DNA of 64,000 bases from Acanthornis magna (lineage: Eukaryota; Chordata; Aves; Passeriformes; Acanthizidae): assembly GCA_036785705.1 (NCBI GenBank), contig JAWUZG010000036.1:14069501-14133500 (forward strand), given 5' to 3'. Shown here piece by piece: positions 14,301 to 26,300 of the stretch; the first letter of the stretch is position 1; each line of letters begins with the position of its first letter. Below the pieces are notes generated by a model. That model searched no databases, was not told where the DNA came from, and saw only the letters and a list, made by a program, of their open reading frames with translations. Made by a program: the position numbers and the translations under genes.

Positions 14301-17300
14301 AAATATTTAAATGCTTCTTTCCACTACAGTATACTTTTTAAAAAATTAATTACCTTTGGATATATAACCTTATGCTAGTGTCAAAGAATAATTGCCGCAG
14401 TTGTCTACCAGCTGTCTCCTAATGTTTTTATTCTTTTTCTCATTATGCTATTTTTTTTTTACTAAGATTTCATTATTAGAAGTGGCCAAGTGCTCTAATG
14501 GTTAGGCTTAATGTCAGAAGAGCAGGAAAAAATGAGAGATCTTGTATAAGGTGGTTAGTATGCTGCTGTGCCCCTGCAGCAGCAATCTATTAAGTAAAGC
14601 TGCCATGATCTTTGTGGCTGATCTATGGCATTGTTAAGCTATTCACCCATATAGCATAAGGAAAACTGAGAAGTTTTCTGTTGTTGATACAGTTGTATTA
14701 CAGTCAGGAAGGCACCAGATCTCACTATTTGGTGGGTATTTGCAATATCCCAGGATGGAATTCCTGTGGGGACAGAAGCTTGCAGTAGAAGTTGTCCAGA
14801 AGTTTGAAGCCCTGTTTGCTTGAATTGTCTTTACTGCCTTCATCACTGGAGACCACCATGGCAATAAGGGCAGGCAGTGTTTGAATGGAGTACTGCTTTA
14901 ACAGCAGCCCTGGGAATACAGATGCAGTTCAGATAAAGTGGGCTGAAGGCTGTGGTCTGCTGTCCCACAGAATATCCCATGGTGATTAACATGCTTTTTT
15001 CAAGAACTGTTTGATGTTTGGAAACGCAAACCTTTGTGCTGTCAGCAGTGAGGGTAGAGTTTGCAGTGTTTTGTTTTCTCTGAATGGTTCGTTACCTATT
15101 GATAGCAAACCCATCAACCATGACCACAGCAGTAGAAGAAATATGGGATTAATAAAAAAAAAATTCTTAAAGACTTTTAGAAATAGTGCATTGTGAGATT
15201 TATCACTTGCCATTATTCTTAGATGTAGTGATTAGGGAGAAGCTTTTCCGTAATATGAAAGTAGTTTACAGAACCCTTTTTTCTTTGCAATAACTCATTT
15301 GTAAAGCAGCATTTCCTGCTAAGAGAAAAAGTAAAATACTTTTGACTTGAATATCTGATGCAGTCCGGACTGCTTAAAGGTACTGTCCTATGACTATTGC
15401 AACAGAAGCTGCCTTATTTTGGAATATGGTCACTTTTCGCATGTGAGCTTTAGGTCCATCTGTGCTTAGTCAGTGTGTGGTCTTTTTGTAAAAGCTAATG
15501 TTCTGACCTGGGCTTTTCCCAGAAGCAGTGAATGTAGAAAAAGGACCTCAAAAATGAGCTCCTGTGAGCAGAAGGATTCCTAGAAACTTATGGGTTTTTT
15601 GTGTTTGTTTTTTTATACTTGAAAAAAAAGAAAATCCACTCACCAAAAAAACCCCCAACCCCCCCAAAAACTTGAAAAAAACCAACAAAAAACCCAACCC
15701 AAACAAAAAAACTCTACCCAGACAAGATCCAAACACATAACTCCTCCAAAAAGTTTCAAAAACATGCTGTATTTTTTCTGCTGTGGAGAGCAAGAGGAAT
15801 AAGAGATGCAGGAAGAATGTATGTATTGAACAATAGATACCACCAGAACTGAAAATCTTTCCTGTCAGCAGACAGTTATGTACTTATATTTAAAGACTTT
15901 TCTCTGTATGATAGTGGTTTAAAAGCTGTCCAACTCCAGTCTCAAGAAAATCACTTTGTGTTTTTAATACTCAGGTGTTTACAAGATTGAATATCAGGTA
16001 CAGGCCTTCTAAGAGCAAAAAAAGTTGTATCATTACAGTTTCTTGAACAAATCAAAGGACGTGTCAGTAAGGCAATGTCTTCTGCGTGCGTTATTCCTGC
16101 TTCATTGCCACTCAGTAAACATCAAGCAGCACTGGACTATTATTCCTCATTAGATTCGTGTTCCAGACTAATGAACTACTTTATATATGCCATATCCACA
16201 ACTTTCATGTTCTCTGAAGATATTCTTAGTTTATCATCTCATAGTTACAGGAATGTTTAATAAAACACATTTATTAAATGTAGAGAAATCTCAACTTCAG
16301 TTTAAATGGCTTCTTCATGGTTTACAAGGCAGGAATTCATCAAATGAAAAACACATTTATGATAACAACATGTTGGTTAAAATTTTCTAAATATGGTTCA
16401 TCTTTCTTAATTTTATACATCTTCAAGTTAAACATATAAATTGAGGTTATTTTATCAGTGGAGAAAAACAGCAGCTCTTCTCAATCATTCTGGTTTGTTC
16501 TTCCCATCGACTAAAGCTCTTTGCTTTGTCCCCTTGTTCTGGCAGTGGTGCAAGATTAGGTAATGTCAGTTCTTAGAATAGTTTTTGACTGATGAAGTGA
16601 ATTCCTCTGACAGTTGCTGTAGTGCTGTCCTTAAGTTTGCATTTTTAAATTGTATCTGACTTAAAAGTTTTGAGCATAAACAAGGGAATTACTGGTGAAA
16701 GCAGTAGACACCACGAACACAGTAATAAATGTAACATTTTTTTTTATTTTTTTAATTGGTGTGCTGTGCAGAATGAACTCTGTCTCTAGGGAGACACTTG
16801 AGATTCAGTCATTTAGGATGAAAATTATATTTTTCAGACTAAACTGGTTTTTCCTGAGCCTTCTTGTGAAGAATTTTAATGAAAAAGGTTTTTGCCCTGA
16901 AGTTGATCTTGACAAACTCAATCTTTTAATTGTTTTGGGCAATAACATTTTCGTCATGATCCTTGGATTTCTTTTTCAACAAAGTATTCCGTAACATCTA
17001 GTGTAATGAGTTAATGAGTGCAATTTTTTTTCATCCTACTTTTAAAGGTATAAACCAATACGGCGACGAGTAATATGGCTGATTGGACAGTGGATTTCTG
17101 TAAAATTCAAATCAGACTTGAGACCTATTTTATATGAAACAATTCGTAATTTGCTTCAAGACCGTGACTTAGTGGTAAGTATAAATAACTAGTTTTTTTT
17201 GATTACACATTTGTTGTAACCACAGATAAAATAGAAATAACTTACTTTGTGTAAACTTGATTGAGAATTTCATAACATCATACTTTAAAGTTTGTAGTGT

Positions 17301-20300
17301 CTTGCAAAAGACAAACCATTGGAAAGATGTGGTGATGTTTAATTGTGGCGATGTTGAACACTAATGTCAACAACATTAAATGAGCCCTAAAGATGTTCAG
17401 TAAATTATTACTTTGGGAAAATGAATTCAAAGAGCAACAATCTGTTTTTCATAAGGGTAAAATTATTAGATGTCTTACAGTAATTTATAAATTAATGGAT
17501 ACTTCGTGTAGATAGTACAGAGTTATTCCGTGACTTGTCCCTTCAGTATACAGCATTGATTGGATGAGTTTGCAAATAACACCAAGTTGGGCAGAAGTGC
17601 TGATCTGCTGGAGGGCAGGAAGGCTCTGCAGAGGGATCTGGGCAGGCTGGATCAGGGGCTGAGGCCAATGGTGTGAGGTTCAACAAGGCCCAGGGCTGGT
17701 CCTGCCCTTGGGTCACAGCAACCCCAGGCAGTGCCACAGGCTGGGGCAGAGTGGCTGGAAAGTGCCCAGGGGAAAAGGCCCTGGGGGTGCTGGTGACAGC
17801 AGCTGGACATGAGCCAGGCTGTGCCCAGGTGACCAAGAAGGCCAATGGCATCCTGGTTTATATCAAAACTACTGTGGCCACTCTGTACTGGACACTGGTG
17901 AGGCCACACCTGGAATCCTGTGTCCGGTTCTGGCCTCTAAATTCAGAAAGGACATTGAGGGGCTGGAGCGAGTCCAGAGAAGGTCAGTGGAGCTGGGGAA
18001 GGGTCTGGAGCACAAGACCTGTGAGTAGTGGAGGAGGGAGCTGGGGGTGTTTAGCCTGGAGAAAGCGAGACTCAGGGGAGATCGTATCACTCTGTACAAA
18101 TGCCTGAAAGGAGGCTGTGGCCAGCTGGGGGTTGGTCTCTCCCCCAGGCAACCAGTGACAGGACAAGGAGCAGTGGCCTCAAGCTGCATCAGGGGAGGTT
18201 CAGGCTAGACATGAGGAAAAATTTCTTTACTAAAAGAGCTGACAAGCCTTGGTATAGGGGGGAGTCACCTGGAAGTGTTTCAATGATTTGTGGATATGGC
18301 AGCTGGGGACGGGGTTTAGTGATGGTGGTGCTGGTTTGACAGTTGGACTAGATGATCTGAAAGGTCTTTTTCATCTGTAATGATTCTGTGGTTATTTAGG
18401 CATTAAACTTAACTGCTAGCAGGATATGATAAATGGCATTGTTTGCTAAACCGCTTGAGTATAAATTTGTGGCTTTAAGCTGCAACATCAGTTTACCAGC
18501 AGGTGAGATGGAGTTGAGAAGCTGGTTTTACTACTGTTTATTTTGTTTTTATTTTTAAACAAACAGGGCTGGCAGCCCACAAAACAGCCAATGAATAAAC
18601 TTAGCTATTTTGGTAGGTCCATATTAGTTAGTAATTGCGAGTCATAACAATTTCTGTGATTCCTGACAGCTTTTGCAGAGCAGGTTGTGTTTCTGTGTCA
18701 GCTGTTTTTATTTAATGCTTTCTAAGCATCTGAACGTCTACAGGAAGCAGAGTCTAACTTGTTGAGTTTATGTGATTCTGTTCTTGGTTGAGAGCAAGCC
18801 ATGAGATAATTCCGAGTTGAACTCCTCCTCTATTGCAAAAGTTCTTATCACAGTCTAGATGGTTATCTTCTTGTTTAATTCTTTCTTGGTCCTTTGTGAA
18901 GGTTTTGCATGAGTGGTTTTTTCAACTTCTACCACTTTAGTAATGCCAAATAAAATGTAAAGGATACTAAAATGAAAGGGAAGGAAAATGAACTAACTAC
19001 ATTTCTTAGAGGATGAGAGAACACAGAGAATGATTCAGTTGCTGAAACATCAGCTGATTTGACATTGTCAGATACTATATGGATAATCAAAATGTTTAAT
19101 GGACGCATGCATAATGCTTCTTGACCTTTGTCTTTCAGGTCCGTATTGAGACAGCTACGACACTGAAGTTAAATATCCTTATTTGCAAAGCTGTTTGATT
19201 AGTTCTTAATTCCGAGTTACTGAAAAATAATCAATTTTAAACTACCAAATTCTCCACATTGTGTTTTTTGGGTATCCATTTGCTCCTTTGAGTCTTGGTA
19301 TCCATCTGCAATCTATATTATTTTTCCTTAATGTTTGTTTACCTGTAGATGACTTTGAGTTCAGAACGGACCAGTTCTTACCAGTAAGAGCATTTATATA
19401 TTCTGAAGAATAGATAAACCAGAGAGTAAGAGAAAAGCAGGAAAAAATATTTTCCAATTTCATTTTGAACTACATTATTTAGTAATTGATGTGTGTGCAT
19501 GTTTGTTTTATATGTTCAGTCTTCATAGACCAAAATATATACTTACACTGCTGCTATTAAGACTGCTAATGTGCAATATAGACATGCAGTTCAGAACATT
19601 TAGTATTATGGCTATTACAACTTCATAGCAGTGTGTTTAGTACTCTGTATGCTGGGTGTTGCCAGATAGTAAGTTTCTTTGTGATAAGAAAGTATTAAAA
19701 CTGTGTCTGACAAATGCATCTCTACACCAGTGTGCCTTTCCCACGTGCCTGTTTCACATACTACTTTCCAACCTGCTGCTTCTTAAAAATATTAAATACC
19801 AGTGTGGAGTTAAAGTAGTGCCTTAAAAAAGCAGACTTTCTTCTCCTATATTTGTGTTCTTTACCGTGGTCATTACTGTTGTCATTAACTAAACAGTGAA
19901 AAGAGATACACCAAAGTTTTATTTTGATCACTCAAATTTAGCAGATGTTTTTTCTCATTTCTTTATGACTACCATGTCAATTTCAACTCGCTTGAAAACA
20001 AACAAAAATGCAGAGTGCATCTAGACTGTAAAAACTGGAATATTTTAGGATGTCTTTTTCAGTTCAGTATTTAAATTTTATCTAGTGGCTTGAAAGATGG
20101 AAAACCATACCTTTGCTTTGACTCTCACAAAGTGCTCCTTCTGGAGAGACAGCCTATTTTACCTGTGAAATCATTTTTGCACTTATCAAAACATGGAAAT
20201 GGTATAGGTTCAAACTGATGATGTTTAAATTGTTATGTAAGAGCATATCTGAATTTTTTTACCTTGCTTGGGCAGTGATTGGCTCCTGTGATTTTTCCAA

Positions 20301-23300
20301 ATGAGAGTAGCATTTTGCACACTTTATAAGTGTTTTTCAAGGTTTATGGATATCTTAGTGTTTTAAGCATACTGGAAAATTACCAATTCGTGTAACCAAT
20401 TCTATTTTTTATCGTCTAATCTGTAGTTCTTTATTTTTCTTTTAGTACCTGGAGTCCATGTTTACACTGCTCTTCCAGCTACTTCAGGAAGTAACACAAT
20501 GTGACACCAAAATGCATGTTCTTCATGTTCTGTCTTGTGTGATTGAAAGAGTAAATATGCAGGTATTTTTTAATATATATTTCAGTGTTAGCTTTGTCCT
20601 AAGAACACAGAGGAGGACTTGGTGTGGAAGAAAAATGTCATCAATTAATAGACCGGTTATTGTTGTCAGAGATGCCTGCACTGTTGGCATTATTTGGTCC
20701 TCTTTTTAATTCTCATTTATCTTTTATGTAAAATGTTAACCTGCTTTTCTTAAGTTACTACGTATTTTTTGTATAACTCAGCTTTTAGAGCACAGAAGGA
20801 TTTCCACATCTTGTGGCATTTCTTGCAGTTTCCTTTTTTTATTTGTGATTTACTCTAATTGTCTCATATTTAAACTAGTATTTTAATCAATTTTGCATAT
20901 TAAAAAAGACATTTTGGGGGAAAAATGCTTTGCTCTCCTAGGGATTGTGTAGTTAAATTTGTAATTTCTTGTTGGTGCTGATGTGGGTCAGAGTTGCCTA
21001 TATTGAAGTCTCGTTAACTGCAGGAAAGGTTTCGAATTCATATTTTGAATTCTCAGTAGTTTAGTGTTAAAGTACATGCTTCAGCTTTTGCATAAAGAAT
21101 TTGAAGATTGTTTTGTAGAATTAAACAGTGAATAGATGACTGCTTTTGTCTCAGATTTTCTTGTGGTGGGTTTGTTTTTTTTGTTTTTTTCCCCAGTATT
21201 ACTGTATTAAGGACAGAGATAATACATGTTTTTGAGCTTATCTACTCTTTCTGCAAGTAATCCTGTCTGAGACCCGAACGAAGCTTTCATAATTGTCCCT
21301 TGTAGGAAAAGTCAACATGACAGCAGATTTCTCTGCAGTTTAGATCAGCTAGAGAAGCAGCATTAAAAACAAGTTGAGAAAGAGCCCTTGAATATGTTTA
21401 GGTAAATTCCTAGTTAAATACTTTTGAAGACAAATTGATTAACCTCTTAGTATAGAAGAGCATTATAGAAAAAAACGTAGGCTAGGACAAATCTCTAGAA
21501 GTTATATAGTCTAACCCCTGCTTCAGAGGTTATTCAGCTTTTTTTTGTTTTGTTTTACTGGGGCTGTTTCTGGTCTTAAAGAATGCTGCTCTTAAGGAGT
21601 CCTAAGTGAAGAATATATTAATGTGAAAATATCTCTGCTTATCAAGTTTTAAATATTTTGTGTCATATTTGCTACATAAACCTGATTGCCGTGCACAAAT
21701 ATCACCATAAGTAGTATGTTCTTTTCAAACTACTCTGCAGTCAGCAGTTACTTCAGTCACAGAGTAAAGAATAGAGTGTTTTAGAAAGATTTAAGCAAGC
21801 TCTGTATCTTTATGTGACAAAAGCAGCTCCTGTATTTTTCAGAAACTGTGCTTGGGATAAATTATTAGTCTTGTTTCACATATTAAGAAACCAGTTTGTG
21901 TTCTGAACTTTAGATACGACCATACGTAGGATGTTTGGTTCAGTATTTACCACTCCTTTGGAAGCAGAGTGAGGAGCACAATATGCTACGATGTGCCATT
22001 CTAACCACCCTAATCCATCTTGTCCAGGTAAGGAATCAGAGTCACAAGTATTGTCAGTTTCTCCTATAGTTCTTTCTTGATGCTAAAACAGTACATGATT
22101 TTATTGTGTGCAGAATCTGTGCTATTAACTGCTTCTTTAATGTGGACTATCTGCCACCATACTTTCTGCCACTTCTGCTGCATCTCAGAGAAGATGTAGT
22201 AGGATAGCAGAGACCGAAAGAAGTTCTCCTAGGATGTAGCACAGTGTCTGTACCTAACAGATTTAATATGCAGGCAGTCTTGAACTTGCGGAAACGCATG
22301 GCTTAAGAGGATGGTATTGTAGAGGTTAACAGCAGAGAGAAACAGACAAATACTATTACAAAAGGAGAAATAAAGGCTTTTTAAAAAGTGGCATCACTTT
22401 AAATGAAGAGGAAGTACATTTTTACCATAAATAAATTGTGGAAATTCTTGTTTCTGTCCCCTGTGGAGCTTAAAAATATTGGTATTTTTTTACTAAAGAT
22501 ATATCTTTTGGTGCAGGTAGACACAAAGAGATGAGGCAAATTTGTAGAAGAGTCTTCTTCTTTTGAGGCACGTTTAAGTAGATAAATCCACAAAGAAGCC
22601 ATAACTTAGAAACATAAAATAATTTAAAATTTTCCTGTATTATCAAAATACAGGAATTATGCAAATTCAGCATTCCACTAGCCTCAGTTCTCTTAAGAAA
22701 ACATATTACAATATTTTGTAATGCTATTCAGTAGCTGGAAGCAGCTCCCAGTTTACTCTTCATTGTTCACAAGTCTCATGGAGCATTTAAAAAACAAATC
22801 GCTGTCATCAGTCTGTGAATCTTTGTGTAGCTATAATAAACACCACCCTTCTTCTAATTATTACAGTAAGTCAAATGGTTTCATAAATGATAAGAACCAA
22901 AGAGTAGTTCTTTTCTTGAGCTGTAAAACATTCAACTTTTAGTCATTTAGTATTTGTTAAACTTGTGACTCTTCCAAGAAAGAATGACCAGTGAATGTTT
23001 TTAGGAATGTACATTCTTTATCATTTTTTCTTGCAGACTCTTGATAAGTGAAATGTTTTCAAAAAACATAACCTTCTCAAGGCATGTTGAGAGAAAGCAT
23101 AGGAATATCAGACTATTTTATTGTTGTATGAAATGGATGCAAGTTCAGCGTTTGATTTCTTGAATGCATGTAACAGCATGTTTCCAGTGCTATTCTTGAA
23201 ATGCTTGATTTAAGGCTTTTGAAATATTTTACATTTCTTACTTATTTTTGTAGGGATTGGGAGCAGACAGCAAAAATCTCTATCCTTTTCTACTTCCAAT

Positions 23301-26300
23301 TATTCAACTAAGTACAGATGTTTCTCAGCCTCCACATGTCTATCTTCTGGAAGATGGTTTAGAGCTCTGGTGAGAATGCTGTCTATCTGTTTCTAATTTT
23401 AAAACAGTTATTTTTTTATCCCCAGAAGAAAAAACTGTAAAAAGTTTTGAATATTAAAATTTGTATGTTCTTGTTACCTTACCTTGACATCACCTATATC
23501 ACACCTTTTCTCAGAAGACAGGAGGTTAGGAAATTAATGAAAGAAACACAACTAAAAATAGCTGAGTGTATAATTCATTTTCAGGCAGTTGATAGTGAAG
23601 ATACCATTCTGTAGTCATAATGAGCAAGACAGAAAGTCTAGACGCACTATAATGTGCATGCTAAACTCACAATTCGGTGTGCTTGACTTCGGGAGAACAG
23701 TGACCCAGTGGATCTCAGAGCTGGTTGTAGGAAGAGATGTCATGATTACAAGGATAAAATGTAGAAGTTACTTTCTAGATCTCAGATTCTTTGGTGACTG
23801 AGCATAAAACAAGAAGTGACACTCTGCTCATTTTGCCACGAGCTTAATTTATTTGTTTCTGGTGCAGCTGATGCCATAGGAGGGAAAAACTGTTACCTGG
23901 ACTGAATTCAGTACATACTTCTGAAGGATAGGAATACACAGAGTTTGTCTTAAAATAGTGAGGGATTCCTTTGATCTAAATTGTAAATGAGTGTTTGAAT
24001 TACAAATACTTAACCGAGAAATGATTGGTTCTATGTACAGCAAAACTGAGAGTTAGGATGCTGGTGGCAGCAAGTTAAAGTGCAAGAGCTTCTCAAAATT
24101 TAGGACAGGGACCTTTTTCATATATTAGTTCAGAACTTTTATATATTCTTAATAATACTGGTCTTGAGGTTGCTCTTCTGATGTCTGTGCAGAAGAATGC
24201 TATTTTAAGATGTCCTGGAGCATCAGAGAAATCTGGAAGGAGCTGGCAGAGACCGTTAGGACTCTAATGGCTTCTTGAACCAAGAACAGGAAAACAACTA
24301 AGATACTTCACATAACCAGACATATTCTTTAAATATGGTAATCTCATGCCTAAGATCTAGGGAAAATAATGGAAGTTGTTGCTATGCCTTTAAATGCAAG
24401 TTTAATTTATAGCTACTGTCTTAAATTTCAGGAGTTTAAAATTGTTGTGAGCAGTGTATGGTAATCAATGCATCATTTCAAACAAAAAAAAGTAAGGGTT
24501 TGAGCTGGTCCATCACAGCTGCTCCTTTAAGGTATAGAACATGATGTGTGTTGTCCTTGCACTGTAAATGTCTCTCTCTTATGACCTTCTCTGAGTTACC
24601 AGTCTGGGTGCTTAGACATTCTCACTGTTGCATTTCAGAGCTTATGTTGTCTTTATAAAAAAGACAGTAGGATGTTTTTAATTTGTTTCCTACCTTAGCA
24701 AGACCCATGCCTATACTGATGAGTGTGTGGTAAGGACTATTGTTCTGCTTGAAGTATGCTTCTGATAATTGTTACACATCTTTGATAATATAGATGGTTT
24801 CCGGAAGTTAAAATGTTTACATCTGTCACAGTGATTGCTCAGTGTTACACATATATCATCTGAAAAATTTTCCTTAATCTGTCTTAGGTTAGTGACATTG
24901 GAGAATAGTCCATGTCTTACACCAGAACTCCTGAGAATATTTCAGAATATGTCTGCCCTTCTTGGTAAGTCTTTCACTGATAAAATTTCAGGGGTTTTTT
25001 TATGCTGATTGTTGTTCGTGCACTAAGCAATGCTCCTGTGGCTGCAAGTATTAAGGAAGCTTGTAAAATTATAACAAAAATTGAGCAACAGGTTTTTATT
25101 GTCTGACTTTCTCATCTTTTTTTATATTTATAATCTGCTTACCTTTGTTCTCTATTTTTAATAAACTGGAGCTGCTGTACCCAAAAGATGAGACAAATTT
25201 CAGTTTATAATTTCAGAGGTTACTTTAAGAAGTTTCAGAAGTGTAACACCAAATGTGCCAAGTGTTATTGATATTATATGTCAATACATGTTTGTTCTGC
25301 TTACAACCAGAATGAAATTATTAGCTTTTCCATTATTGAGTTAATAACAGTGTAGGATGTTTTCAAACTGCCTAAATATGTCTATAAACATTCGGGTCAA
25401 GCACTGAAGTTAAAAACTAGAAGTTCATTGTCAAAATATAAACTTTAAAATGAGAATTAGGATTCAGTGCTTAGGAAATACTGGTATCTCAGGTGCTTTT
25501 GCTTCATAATTAAAGGGAGTATAAAAATTTTGTGGTTTAATTTTATGATGTTAATATGTTTGCATTTAGGTCTTTAGCTTTGCTTTTTTAGGTTGTGAAG
25601 CTAGTATAGAAAATGGGTTAATTTTTTTAGAGAAATGTATTCACAGAATTACAGAAGTTAGTTTTTTAACTGATAATTATTTTCAGTGCTTAATGTTTTA
25701 TTCTGACTTAAGGTTACTAGAAGATTACATCATGATAGGTAGGCGCAAGCCAATGTCTTCTGTTATTTCTCCTTGTATACGAGATCTCTAATGACAAAAC
25801 TGCTTTGATTAGTAGTGGTTTTATAGTTAAATACTCCAGAGATGCCTCTAAAATTCTGTAGCTGCTGAGTACTTTCTGTTGTCACCATCCATAATGACAC
25901 CCGCCCTTCTGCCTTCTTACTCTGTGTCCATGGGAAATAGTATCTGCCACAGGAAACATCCACTGCCTGAATGGCTGTGATTTTCATACATTGTCACACT
26001 ACTAATCTGCTTGAGTTAAATTCAGGAGTACTCTGTATTTGTGACTTGTTTGTATGCTACTGGTATTTTCTCCCCAGTCCTCATAGGATATTTTTCAAAG
26101 TAGAGATGAGTAGGAATGGAAACCTTGTCATACTGTTCTAACAAAAGAGGGAGGTATTCAGGAATATTCTATACTTACAAGGATTTCCTTATTTTATGAA
26201 TGAACTGTGGAGAATAGTGAGGCTCTCCTTTGGAAAAAAAAACATTCTCAAGAGAATGTTATTTGGTCTGAAAAATGAAAGGTGTATGATGCTGGTAGAC

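Noticed and set aside
14478..14515. tRNA-like A-box text (gtggccaagtgctc) before a gttagg
   Set aside because: No cloverleaf can be drawn: no matching acceptor stem, anticodon arm or T-arm follows.
17673..18107. 144-codon open frame
   Set aside because: It is a decayed piece of CR1 ORF2, out of frame in parts, and not a host gene.
19343..19349. GT-AG reading of the intron ending at the TAG of 19346-19348
   Set aside because: It needs a GT donor that is absent at the end of exon 13 and would remove the conserved T-V codons; AT-AC ends fit exactly.
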